Below, in pieces: positions 9,791-20,915 of a DNA stretch of 58,244 nucleotides. Numbering within the stretch: the stretch's first letter is position 1; each line of letters opens with the position of its first letter. The notes beneath the pieces are model-generated. The model worked only from the letters and a program-made list of their open reading frames with translations, was not told the DNA's origin and did no database searches. A program made the translations under genes and the position numbers. Origin of the DNA: Phallusia fumigata (taxonomy: Eukaryota; Chordata; Ascidiacea; Phlebobranchia; Ascidiidae); contig QXVZ01007112.1 in the NCBI GenBank assembly GCA_008931825.1, forward strand, positions 1 to 58,244, read 5' to 3'.

Positions 9791-10544
9791 AGTACTACCT
9801 GAGGCCGCATCCGGTCGTACGGCCGCAGGTTGTGCACCTATGGTTTAGCTTATTGGTTAGGGTTAGGGTTTGTATTTAGACTTCAGACTTAAATTTGACA
9901 TTGACCTTTTCGGTCTAACCGGAAGCAATACATGAAGTAGTTAAACATGCTTGGATGTCACGGATCACATGTACCTACTGCTATTATCAACCACCACAGT
10001 AAATATGGTACTAAGTGAGTGGAGTGACACAGACTCAGAACCATATGATGTTGCATACTTAGTATTTTACACAACGGTACACCAACCTCCAAAACGCTTA
10101 GTATTGTTAATATTTTCCTGCCTAGTATTTACTACCAAAATATAATGTTGTATAAATGAACAAAACGTGTCAAACTGCCTACTGCTGAAGCAGAACATTC
10201 ATTTCCAAAATGGTTTGTGCCATAATTGGCATCTTTGTCTCACACAATTCGTCTCCGGAAGAAGCACTTCACCACTGTATATAACGATTATGTGTCTACG
10301 GACATGGAAGAAAATATTTATTGCAACCCTCAATTGTGTTAAAAGGTGGTAGAAATAAGTTTGAGCCATAAAAAATTTAACGCTTGGCGATCTTAAACCA
10401 CATGCTTCAAAAGACAAATAATCAAATATAAGCCCATAGGGTATTCAAATTTTGTGAAAAGGTGTGAAGTTTGCAACAAGCTGGACACCAAAGGGCAAAT
10501 TTGACGAATTTGTGATGAAATTCTGTAAAAGCATCAAGGTTTTG
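9791..10544 (+). repeat. Duplicated block, copy 1 (754 bp)
   Basis: Nearly identical to 11004-11757 (shift 1,213 bp, a handful of single-base differences). It is bounded by single Ns at 9790 and 10545. It opens with a GC-rich hairpin (CCTGAGGCCG...CGGCCGCAGG) and holds two TTAGGG words. Placing an N at both ends suggests two alleles laid side by side and not a true tandem repeat. Confidence 0.85.
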
Positions 10545-10689
10545 NTTGGACAACCAGTGTAAAAATAAAAAAAACTTAAAGGTAGCAAAAATATTGAGTT
10601 GCTTTCAGACAACAAGAGTTGTAATCGTTGTAATACATAACACGGAAACGCAGTGACAAGCGTGCTGGTGTCCGGAGACGGGGATGCGA

Positions 10690-10976
10690 ACGTTTTTCGC
10701 ACATTGTGCGCGAAAATGTGCACACGTAAAAAGTGCACAATGTGCGCGAAATGTGCAGGCGGAAAAATGTGCGCGCGGATAATGTGCACATTGTGCGGGA
10801 AATGTGCAGGAGGAAAAATGTGCGCGCGGATAATGTGCACAATGTGCGCGAAATGTGCAGATGGAAAAATGTGCACGCGGTATATGTGCACAATGTGCAC
10901 GAAATGTGCAGATGGAAAAATGTGCACGCGGTATATGTGCACAATGTGCACGAAATGTGCAGATGGAAAAATGTGC
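10690..10976 (+). repeat. 51-bp minisatellite, about 5 units
   Basis: Units of 51 bp carry AATGTGC, GTGCAC and CAGATGGAAAAATGTGC. The last two full units are almost identical and earlier ones have drifted. Because 51 is divisible by three, the array stays open in several frames on both strands, which explains the Cys-rich spurious ORFs. It ends at the N at 10977. Confidence 0.9.
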
Positions 10977-11003
10977 NACTTTAATATACATGTGCACGCA
11001 TTT

Positions 11004-11757
11004 AGTACTACCTGAGGCCGCATCCGGTCGTACGGCCGCAGGTTGTGCACCTATGGTTTAGCTTATTGGTTAGGGTTAGGGTTTGTATTTAGACTTCAGA
11101 CTTAAATTTGACATTGACCTTTTCGGTCTAACCGGAAGCAATACATGAAGTAGTTAAACATGCTTGGATGTCACGGATCACATGTACCTACTGCTATTAT
11201 CAACCACCACAGTAAATATGGTACTAAGTGAGTGGAGTGACACAGACTCAGAACCATATGATGTTGCATACTTAGTATTTTACACAACGGTACACCAACC
11301 TCCAAAACGCTTAGTATTGTTAATATTTTCCTGCCTAGTATTTACTACCAAAATATAATGTTGTATAAATAAACAAAACGTGTCAAATTGCCTACTGCTG
11401 AAGCAGAACATTCATTTCCAAAATGGTTTGTGCCATAATTGGCATCTTTGTCTCACACAATTTGTCTCCGGAAGAAGCACTTCACCACTGTATATAACGA
11501 TTATGTGTCTACGGACATGGAAGAAAATATTTATTGCAACCCTTAATTGTGTTAAAAGGTGGTAGAAATAACTTTGAGCCATAAAAAATTTAATGCTTGG
11601 CGATCTTGAACCACATGCTTCAAAAGGCAAATAATCAAATATAAGCCCATAGGGTATTAAATTTTGTGAAAAAGTGTGAAGTTTGTAACAAGCTGGACAC
11701 CAAAGGGCGAATTTGACGAATTTCTGATGAAATTCTGTAAAAGCATCAAGGTTTTGC
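11004..11757 (+). repeat. Duplicated block, copy 2 (754 bp)
   Basis: Partner of 9791-10544. It continues without an N into downstream sequence, so this copy is the one anchored in the contig. Confidence 0.85.
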
Positions 11758-12425
11758 AAAAACAGTTTTATGATTACGTACGATCTCTAACAACAACCCC
11801 CCCAAGTCTTTTAAAGCACAGTCAAATTCATCAACAACTTCGTCGCCTACGTTGTATCTAAGTTTACTGAAAGAGATCGCAATGCGATCAGTTTTTAATC
11901 GTCACATAAATTAAACTCACTTCATTTGAAACACAGAAATAAATTTCAATTTTGGATTTAGCACTTATTATGCTTTGTAATCAATCGTTATCTTGGATAG
12001 ATTTGTCTTTCGCAGTTACAAAGCTATGTTTTTGTTGGTTTAATAGAATTCCATCAGTGGTGGCATATCAGTACCTACTTATACCACGATTTGCCTGTGG
12101 CTATGTATGTACCGCAATACCTTTGACGTTTGTCAAAAAACGACTATTAGCGACAAAAATAAGTAAAAACAATACGTATAATTGTTCGCCAAAATTAAAC
12201 GAAGACGACAGGCATGTGGAATTCTACATTCAAGATGCTGAGTGCACTACGCAAAGCAATCAAAATATACGGCTTCCAAACTATTGCGTAATAAGAATGA
12301 CCCTTACACTTTACTGGACGTAAATAAGATGGCCGTTTAGAATGTATTTAGGGTTTTTAATCCTACTACAATTTTCTCTTCTAAATAGACAGCAGTATTT
12401 GTTGATATGCATGACAGAAGTAAAT
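11758..12425. other. No gene seen
   Basis: Region between the duplicated block and the channel gene. A 123-codon frame at 11952-12323 shows no motif I recognise and I do not call it. Confidence 0.5.
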
Positions 12426-12431
12426 TTTATT
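12426..12431 (-). terminator. Candidate poly(A) signal AATAAA of the Kv1 gene
   Basis: AATAAA on the minus strand, about 115 bp after the stop codon at 12545-12547. Confidence 0.45.
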
Positions 12432-12544
12432 TGCGGTGTCGGCGAGAACGCATATGTTGATTGCAATTGCTAAAAAGTGTTCCGGTGTAGATCTATTTAA
12501 TTGAAAGCATCATTTCAAATTTCATCCAAAATTTCCAATTGTTT

Positions 12545-12964
12545 CTACACATCAGTTTCTTTGGTAATTGTTTGTTGCATATTGACAACATTTTCCTCTA
12601 TTTTTTTACCGGGCTGGCAGTTATTGTATATAGTTCCGGGACATCCATCTTTGTCCTGTTCTTCACAGTTAAATGCGATAAAAGCGGAAAATTTGTCACT
12701 TATAACGTAAGTTTTCTTGTCCTCAACATTTGAGACGAGTGAGGTATCGTCGGAAAACTCAGTTTGACCCAGCAACGGTGGACAAGAAGCCAAATGCTTA
12801 TACTCTACTTTATCGTCAAGATCAGTTTCTCGATGGTAGAAGTAGTTAAAGTTTGAAACAATTACTGGCACCGGCAATGCTATGAATAACACACCGACAA
12901 TGGCACAGAAAGATCCGACAATTTTACCCGCCAGCGTTGTTGGTTTCATATCTCCATATCCTAC
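12545..12964 (-). CDS. KCNA: Kv1 exon 5 (filter, S6, C-terminal tail)
   Basis: Acceptor TTTTGTAG, then [10 protein letters not shown] in phase 0, S6, and a roughly 100-residue tail ending ETDV and TAG. Confidence 0.95.
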   Translation of the reverse strand, partial: VGYGDMKPTTLAGKIVGSFCAIVGVLFIALPVPVIVSNFNYFYHRETDLDDKVEYKHLASCPPLLGQTEFSDDTSLVSNVEDKKTYVISDKFSAFIAFNCEEQDKDGCPGTIYNNCQPGKKIEENVVNMQQTITKETDV

Positions 12965-15448
12965 CTACAAAAGCGTGAAAAAATAATGTATTTTTCTGTT
13001 TTGACACCTATAAAATACCACAATAAAACAACTGTTTAAATTTAGAACACCTATCTACACAAAAGTCAAGGAACAAAAAAGAAAACGCACCGTTGTCATG
13101 GTTACAACTGCCCACCAAAAAGCCTCTGGGATAGATGTAAAATCAGTCCCACTGCAGTCAACTTCTGCGAAGTACACCGCCGACGAAAAGAGAACCACTC
13201 CAATGAACAAAAAGAATATTAGAAGCCCAAGCTCACGCATAGACGCCTTCAAAGTTTGCCCAAGTATCTGCAAACCTTTTGAGTGGCGAGACAGCTTAAA
13301 GATACGGAAAACTCGCACAAGCCGTATTACACGTAGTATAGCAAGAGACATGCCCTTGCCACCTTCACCATTTTTCCCAGAAGATTCGTCGGTTGCCAAA
13401 CTAATAAAGTATGGTGCAATAGCCACAATATCAATAACATTCATAATATCTTTCCAAAACTTTATCTTGTTTGGACTACAAATAAACCTTATAAAGACCT
13501 CCATACTAAACCAACAAATGCAAACTGTTTCGATTATCCAAAATGGGTTAACACAGTGTTTAAAACGGGATTTTCCAATATTGCTGATATTGTCGTAATT
13601 GGGGAAATTTTGTTCACTTGAATTTCCACAAATTGATTCAAAAACCGGCAACGTTTCAAGACAAAAAGATATGATTGACAAGATAATGACAGATACCGAC
13701 ATGACGGCAACCATACGAGCTGAAGTGGAACTTTCTGGATACCTAAACAAATAGAATTACTCAAAAACATCTCTTGAGAAAAAAATTATATTTTTATGTT
13801 GATTTTTACTTTTTAGTCTGAAACTTGGACACATGTACTTACTCAAACAACAACCAAATATTCCTTTGCATTTGTGATGTAGGCAATGGACGTATTACTT
13901 CTTTTATATATCCCTCATCATCTTTGTACTTGTCAATAACTTTTTCACCAAGCTGATAAAATTTGATTTCTTCGGTAAATATCTCGACAGGAACATTTGC
14001 AGGTCTTCTTAATCTTCCACCGCTCTAAACATGCAAAAATTATAATTCTAAATCTGTGTATTTTTTTAATTTTTCATCTTGTTGAACCACAATCTCGATT
14101 CGGTCTACTTTATCTTACTTAGCCAGGCAAATGCCATAACTTTAAACATTTTGCGGTGCAATTAATGAGTTTCACTTTAATATTCTCGAAAGGTTACTCT
14201 GTTTAAGTTTTGCGCCTGAATGATTTGACTCTGTTAAACCAAAGTTGGTCTTCTAAACTACTGTGCTGGGGTCGTCTCAAATGTTTGTTAACAATGCTGT
14301 TGTGTTTCTCAATTATATTAAGGTTCAAAAATTGGCATCTTATTGTGCTTTACACGGAGAATGTTTGTCTGGCCGAGTTTGTCTAAAACAGTGGTTCTCA
14401 ACCGTGGGTCCACGGACCCCTGGGGGTCCACAAAGTGTTTTCAAGGGGTCCGCGGCAACTTCTATATACACGCGCTATTAGATTAGTTCTCGCGTTTTTT
14501 AATGGCCTGACAACAGGCTTTATTACGCCCATTTTAAAATGACAACAATGTCGCACTGTGACGTAACACTTTGTTGGCATCAAAAAGCGGCCGCCAGGAC
14601 TAAAACGTTGAGAGCCACTGGTCTAAAACAACTTATTTTTTGCCAAGAATTTAAGGTGTTATATATTTTACTTCATTTTATGTATTTTTATGTATTTGAT
14701 TCTTTTCAGCCAGAAAGTAATGCTGTTTCACGCTTTTCAAAGATGCAATATGGGATGTTTAAGGGGTCAATAGCTTGGCACAACAAATTTATGTGGATGT
14801 CACTTTTTTCATGTTATGATTAGGTTTTAACTTTATAAAGAATGGTTGTACTAACCACCATACCCGTTCAGACGTTTTTTTTGTGTACGTCATAACGACG
14901 GATACAGAAATTAAGTGATTATATTTCCCATGGAGTTTATCGTGTGCTGAAACGGGCAATGATAGTGGTTAAACGGCCTTCCCGACCGTACAGTGTGTGT
15001 GAAAGTACTGGTTTTAGTAAGTATAAAGAGGAACTGCAAATAGAATTACTGTAGTATAGCCTAAATCTTGTTCACAAGTAGTTTTCTTTTCGTTTACCTG
15101 GTAAAAGTATAAAATTGCGTCAAAAGCAGGTCGATTTCTATCAAAAAAGAATTCCTTATGTAATGGGTCATAGTACTTTTTTCTTAATTCTGTGTTTCCC
15201 AACAACGAGTGCGGAAAGAGTTGTAGAGTTTCGCTTTGTGTCTCATACCGCATTCCAGCCACATTGATGGTTACTTTGTCAACATCACACGAATCTAGAA
15301 TTACACAACACAAAAAAGTTTACAAATTATGTCAAGCGATCTTCCTCGTCATTCTATCCGTGACTTTAAATTAAAAAAGGCTTTTTCGATAAACATGTAA
15401 AATGATTTGTTAAATACCTGTTTCTACATTTTTACATTTGTAATCCAT
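12545..15448 (-). CDS. KCNA: Shaker-type (Kv1) voltage-gated potassium channel alpha subunit, complete five-exon gene
   Basis: Exons 15448-15418, 15294-15098, 14024-13843, 13742-13091 and 12964-12545 join in phase to 493 aa. T1 tetramerisation domain at about 14-107 ([17 protein letters not shown]); S1 about 146-166; S1-S2 loop with NSS and NIS glycosylation sites; S2 about 204-224; S4 with R274, R277, R280, R283, K286, R289; S5 about 307-328; pore helix and filter TVGYGD (354-359); PVP hinge in S6 (385-387). The end, ETDV, is a class I PDZ ligand as in Shaker and Kv1.4. Four subunits form a plasma-membrane K+ channel that repolarises excitable cells. GYGDMKP puts Lys at the Shaker-449 position, as in Kv1.4, which in known channels means TEA resistance and fast C-type inactivation. 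Only 13 residues precede T1, so this form has no inactivation ball. Confidence 0.95.
13091..13742 (-). CDS. KCNA: Kv1 exon 4 (S1 to pore helix)
   Basis: Acceptor TTGTTTAG, donor ACAACG|GTGCGT. Starts EYPESS and ends MTT, so the intron falls inside the selectivity-filter motif. Confidence 0.95.
13843..14024 (-). CDS. KCNA: Kv1 exon 3 (T1 domain, C half)
   Basis: Acceptor GTTTAG, donor TTTGA|GTAAGT. Codes [16 protein letters not shown] through NIWLLFE, typical of the end of a Kv1 T1 domain. Too short for a simple ORF search. Confidence 0.93.
14389..14620. mobile_element. hAT-type MITE, 232 bp, in Kv1 intron 2
   Basis: Left end CAGTGGTTCTCAACCGTGG, right end read inward CAGTGGCTCTCAACGTT. A perfect 8-bp target duplication, GTCTAAAA, flanks it (14381-14388, 14621-14628). 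Inside the left end is a GGGTCC/GGACCC hairpin. No coding capacity. Confidence 0.93.
15098..15294 (-). CDS. KCNA: Kv1 exon 2 (T1 domain, N half)
   Basis: Acceptor GTAATTCTAG, donor TACCAG|GTAAAC, ending in phase 0 after FYQ. Confidence 0.92.
15418..15448 (-). CDS. KCNA: Kv1 exon 1 (first 10 codons)
   Basis: ATG then [10 protein letters not shown] and one extra base before the donor CAG|GTATTT. The leftover G makes GAT with exon 2. The exon is tiny and rests on phase, ATG and donor, so an alternative first exon is possible. Confidence 0.6.
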
Positions 15449-18210
15449 TGACGAATTTTTTTAGTAATCAAAGGTACTATTTTCAATAGAGACTGAAAAT
15501 ATCCATTTTCAGCAAACCAAGCATTTGGACCGTGCTAACATTTTGACTCTTAAAAAACGGTAAAACTAATTTAAAAAACTACTCAAAAAATGAAAGGCTG
15601 ATTTTTGTGCAATATCTGCTGTGTTTGATAGAAGAAACTTCTACGGCTTAGCATCAGTGTAACCAAAATGATTTTAAAGCTATACAGTCCCGACATACTA
15701 TGGTTTCCATGAGGCTTCCAAACATTAAAACTCGCTCTTAAAAACGTATTGCAGCATCTCACCATTGTTAGACTCGTTCCCTATAAGTGTTATGTGGTTT
15801 TGAGGCTTTGACAATCTGCAAAACAAATAAAAACCAAGCCCTTGGTGTAAAAAAAACAAATGTGGGTCACAATGGTAAAAAGACGCAGCGGCCGCACCTT
15901 TTAGACTAGGGCGGTAATAAGAACAGATGAGTTGGAAACTTCGCTGGAGAAGCGTGAGGGGCGAAAAGCAACTCGACTGAGCTGGACAACTCACAAGGAC
16001 TGCCAAACCTTTCAGGTTTAGCGGGCCACTTTTATTTGGAGAAAGTTATTACGGACAACAAACGTTTTCTTACTTTAAACAATCACCAAATTCATTTACA
16101 ATCTTTTCATTGTAACGTCACAATACTTTAATTTAGTAAGTTTGTGGCAACCTAAGGTGATAATAACTAATGAGTAATAGTTGCACGCAGTGTTGCCAAC
16201 TGTTGTATGTTTGTACGAAATTGGTGTTTGTCAAAGCGTTTGGTGTAAACGTTTCTTATCAGTGGGCTTACAACAGAAACATCTGATATAAATTTGGTAT
16301 ATTTTGATGGCAAATGCACTTTAAGTCATAAACAAAAATGTCTAAAGTCTGCTTGAGGACCACTTAAAACAATCGCAGTTTGAGCAGCCCTGCATTACGC
16401 TCTTGTCGACATTATAAGAAGAACATAGTTTGCATGTAAACCATGAAACTTGTGCTAAAGTATTATACGTCGGCTATTTATATTTTACACGTACCGTGTA
16501 AGTTTAAAATATTCTTTTTGGAAACAGTTACACCACCTGGAACGCATTTTAGTTACTACCCTGATTCGATATTACTTAATAATGCGCCAGTTACACAAAT
16601 TAAAACTAAGCACCAATTTTCAAAAAAATGTAAATTGTTTATTTTTATTGTTACATCATGGAAGCGTTAATCTACGCTTCCAAAAGGTATTTTACTAGAT
16701 TTCAAGGGCACATTCATGTGAAATTTTACTTGCACATCTGATTAATTTTATCATTGATGACCTCTGCCTGAGAACAATCGGCTTGGGAAAAAACTGGGGC
16801 TGGTTTTAATGTTTTTCGATCAGTCATTTTTGCCTGGATTTAAAAATCATGCACCAAGCAAGCCGTCTTTCACCAGTGCAACTTTCTTGTCATTCTGTTA
16901 CTTTTACTGAACTTTCACCATAGTTGACTGTGTATTGGCTTAGCAAAACGCAATACAAATGCCATGCTCATATGTAATGCACCACAGGTCCAAACATTAA
17001 CAACAGTTTAAAGAATAGAAGCGTACCTTGTAATGACCGTATCAGTACTTCCGTCCATCTGTTTAATAAGAATGATTATACATTGCATGGACAGCGCACT
17101 TAAATATTTTGCGCAAATATATTAAACTAGCGAGAGAAAAAAACAAATCACAAAACTTGTCATGACAAACAAATACTACAAAAACATCTCAACGTAAACG
17201 TTTTAGCTACCTGTGTCAACTTGGTATAAACTTAGTCAATAAGAAAACTGACTTTCTTCTGCAGGCAACTTCCCAGAACACATTAGCCCATGGGCGTTTC
17301 ATTCGGAGCTGTCATGTATTATTTAAAAGGCAGTTTACTTTCTACCAAACGCACCTTAAAACTAAAGAACAATGCACCGTTGCTACACAAATCACGGACA
17401 TATTTCAGCACAGATATTTAAACAGGCGGTTGAACACCGGGTCCGTTGCAGTACATATATTTGTTTGCCAAAATTAAACAAAAGCGATATCCTGTATCAA
17501 ATTGTGTATTTATTAAAAAACATTTGAAATCACTTTGATTGTCCGTAGTCAACTTTTGGGTTAAAATCGTGTTAAATGTTGGTCAACTGTTTTGCTAATA
17601 CGCCAACAAAATGCAGTAATATTTTCGGGATCAATAATTTATGAAATGATCCACTAAAATTGCGAGTGATCTGGCTCGCGTGCAAACATTTCTGGCAATA
17701 TTCAGCACATGGTTTTGCAAAATGATTGCCATTACATGTGACAGTCGTTTCGTCTCTCAGTTGGGAACGTATGTTGAATCGATGGTTTGAAGAATCTCTG
17801 TCGTAAAATTTTGCTTAGCAAACTTTAGTGTGTTGTTTTATGAATTTAACGGGACACTCAGTCTGGGAACCGCTGATCTAAAGGTATTTCAACCAGGTGC
17901 TGACAATATTCTACGTTAATACGTCACGCTTCATGAAATTTTGACTGTTCTTGGTATTTAATTCTCTTTTAGGTTTAAATATACTGCCGGGCTTGTTGTG
18001 TTGAGCGTTTGTTACAGCCTGATGTTAAAGATGTTAATTTTCCCCAGCCATCTTTACATAAATTAAATAACAAAGCAAGACATTTCCATGCCATAATGAC
18101 AACTAATCCTTCAAAAATGTAGGTAAATAAGTTATTCAGCCCGTAAATATTTTCGATAAAATTTGCACAAATCTCTTTCAACCCTTGCACATCGATAAAA
18201 TATGCGCAAA
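15449..18210. other. Spacer upstream of Kv1; no gene seen
   Basis: Holds whatever promoter the channel gene has; I see no clear core element. A possible eroded hAT-like element spans 15994-16392 (CAAGGACTGCCAAACC...; inward from the right CAGGGCTGCTCAAACTG) but without a target duplication. A lone hAT-like end, GGGAACCGCTG, sits near 17865. Confidence 0.4.
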
Positions 18211-18355
18211 AGATGACCGAGTGGTTGGCAATACTGCCTTGTGCACATAAAGTTGCGGGTTCTAATCCAAACCCGGTCGCTTGTGTTTCCCTGAGCAAAC
18301 TTGAGCGGCATTGCTCCAACCCAGTGGAACTCTCCCCCCTCCCCCCCGAGGAGAA
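18211..18355 (+). repeat. tRNA-derived SINE, copy 2
   Basis: A box TGGTTGGCAAT (18222-18232), B box GGTTCTAATCC (18258-18268), then GAGCAAACTTGAG and GGCATTGCTCC as in the copy at 150. The small ORFs over it are by-products. Confidence 0.75.
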
Positions 18356-20575
18356 AAATGAAGCAAAAAACAACAGTTTCCTAGTGCTTCGAAGCTGTCA
18401 GCATCAGGATTTTTTACGTGGCGCTCAAAACGGCAGGGTGCTTTTTTGATAGGGAATTTAAGAATCCCAACCGAGAAAATTACGCCATCGTGGCATGATG
18501 CCGGCTGGTGTGAATGCCCCGAGATCAAAAACCGCTACCGTTAACCGATATCCATGACTGCAGCGCGTCAATAAACACTGATACTCTGTGCTAAAAATCC
18601 CTAAAAAATGCTCTAAGAATGATTTATTAACATTTTTAAACTGTATCCCCATTTCCAGCAATGGAAATCTGAGGTACCGTTCGGAGCCGCCAATATGCAT
18701 TAAAATGCTTTAAAAATCATCCAACCGTCAAATAGAGTAGCGCAGTCCAGTGATTACAGAGATCAGTGATTCAACCTTGATCCACGACCTTACATTTTCG
18801 CGCTAAATAAGGTCCCAACGTTGCTTAGCCATTTTTGTCTCTGTGATTGCTCTAGTGTAATTTGTGACCCTACGATTTCTTTCACCAAGCGAAATAAACT
18901 CAACTAACATGGAGAAAACTGCGAAATACACTCCCTTCCCCAGTGAAAAAAACGATGCGACAAACACACGCGACATGATGTCGCTTTTATCGCCGTAAAA
19001 TGGTGCCTTGGTGACAGGTACGCTAACACATTTTTGGAAAAATTTGATGTAATTCGACAGTTACAGTTTTTTTCTATTATTGGTTTTCATTTGAAGAACT
19101 TTGGGATCCGGTTGCTCGGTGCCACGGTCCCGGAATAAAATCCACCAACACCTTATTTTTTGTTTCATGAATCGGCACCAGACAAACGTTTTTCTTGGAG
19201 AAGTTTAACTTCAAAATTAAATTAGAGATCCGGCTGTACAATGCGTATCAAGCTAAACTAGGAGATTTTTTTGTTTTGTCTAGCAGTGTATCATCCAGGT
19301 TGTTTTAAATTCGAAGTGTTTGATTACTGTTTTTTAAAGTTTAGGAAAATAAGGTGTATTTCATAAATGTGTTTAATGACATACACAAAAACTCGCAAAT
19401 ATTAGGCTTTCGGATGCCAGGTTTTCAAATCCTGTGCAACCAAGTATATATGTTTTCCTGTTGCAATGATTCAAGTTGATTTGTTTGTTCCATTTCTTGT
19501 CTTTAATATGGTTACGAGGTTATTTTTTGTCCCAACAAGCCGTAAATAGTGGTTAGCTTTGCTAGAAAACTGACTGTGCTTGTTGAGCAAAAGTTTTTGA
19601 AAAACGCTTTCCTAACCTAATATAGCTTGATATTACCAATGAAATCAAATAGTAAATGGTTACAATGATGGATTTGACAATTGTAAGTTTTAAACTACTG
19701 CTTAAATTTGGTACAAACTGTTTAGGTTAGCAAAAACATTTTTGAAAACTATCATATGAATGGAAAGCAATTACAAGCCTTTTTAAACGATGCCAATTAA
19801 AATTTAAATTCATTTAAAGAGATTAATTTCTTTCCAGTTGTGTAATAACAATCTTCTATACCTGCTGTTTAATGTGCTTTGACTATGTTTGTAACGTGAC
19901 TATATAACAAGTTTAAATCTGAGGTGGCTTGGTATTGTAATTTTGCCCTGTCACCAACAAATGCAACATATAGATGAGCTTGTTTCCAGAATGCTACACC
20001 AGTCATCTCATTTAAGATGAATATCATGGTTCTTTGTTCAATAATGTTTTGGCATTAAATGTTAGCAACTTGAAAACAAAGTTGGATCAATGTTTTTTAA
20101 AAGGGGGGTTAGAAAGGCTGGTTATTATCAAATAGATGATGTGAATCTAAAATTTTGAACATTGTTTTTGGTAAAATGACAAACAAATTGCAATTATCAA
20201 AACCACAATTAGGGACCTTTTTTTAAACGTAAAAAAGTACCCCATAGCATACCTTCTATAAGATCTCCTAAATATACTGTTAGTGTTGGGCGTATTATCA
20301 TTAAACCTTGCTTATCTGACATAAAATGTATTTGATTTTGATGAGCTATGCAGTGCTAGAAGCTGGCCCATGCTAAACCCAAACAAATTTAAACACAACA
20401 GAGCCCAAGTGTAATAAAAACAAGTGCAATGGCCCCAGTCTTGTCAAAAAGCACTTGTTAAGCATAAACTCATGACTATTAGCTAAATCCTATGTTGCGA
20501 ATGCTCATTCTTATGTGAAGTACAAACAAGTTTTATACGTTCAGACACCAACATGGATAAAAATAGTTGGTCTGT
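18356..20575. other. No gene firmly seen; possible upstream TOGARAM exon
   Basis: Mostly AT-rich. A short frame beginning ATGGAGAAAACTGCG at 18909 (MEKTAKYTPFP...) could, through a CCA|GTGAAA donor, join in phase with the exon at 24891. I regard this as a guess only. Confidence 0.25.
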
Positions 20576-20915
20576 CAGTGGCGCAACTAGCAAGAGCTAA
20601 ATGAGGTAGGAAAACTGCCAATTAAAAGATTGTTGCAGATAAACTTGGAGCATGCTTGGCTCCATTTTCACGTGTCTACCTTTCCATCTGTCTACGCCAA
20701 CGGTAACACAATCATTAATGTTTACAATTTGTAAAATCGATGATAAAAACTTTATTAGTAATAGTACTTTGCCGTGTTATATGAAGTTGATACCTGTTTA
20801 ATTATGAGCGAATACGTGTCGGCGTTGTATAAGAGCAAGTGTAATTAGGCGCATTATACATATAAACTCAGAAGGAAAGGGACCTGGCATGCTGACAAAC
20901 CTACCCCCCTAGTTG
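20576..20915 (+). mobile_element. CAGTGGCGCAACTAG hAT family, internally deleted copy
   Basis: Starts with the intact left end and keeps the right-end block (TGACAAACCTACC...CTAGTTG), but lacks the final GCGCCANTG and most of the interior. Its second part (from 20650) recurs at 22447-22712 in the duplicated block. Confidence 0.7.

Noticed and set aside
9857..9875. Telomere-like TTAGGG words (also at about 11070)
   Set aside because: Only two units, inside a duplicated block; not a telomere tract.
10445..11061. Cys/Met-rich or His-rich frames on both strands
   Set aside because: By-products of the 51-bp minisatellite, which stays open in several frames.
11952..12323. 123-codon reading frame downstream of Kv1
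   Set aside because: No motif, no splice context and no sign of conservation that I can see.
15994..16392. Possible hAT element with CAAGGACTGCC/CAGGGCTGC ends
   Set aside because: Ends are poorly matched and no 8-bp duplication is present; kept only as a remark.
17859..17876. Lone hAT-like right end (GGGAACCGCTG)
   Set aside because: No partner end or target duplication found upstream.
18213..18449. Reading frames over the SINE at 18.2 kb, or a true tRNA gene
   Set aside because: A and B boxes are present but the cloverleaf stems are not; the shared body with 150-320 marks a SINE.
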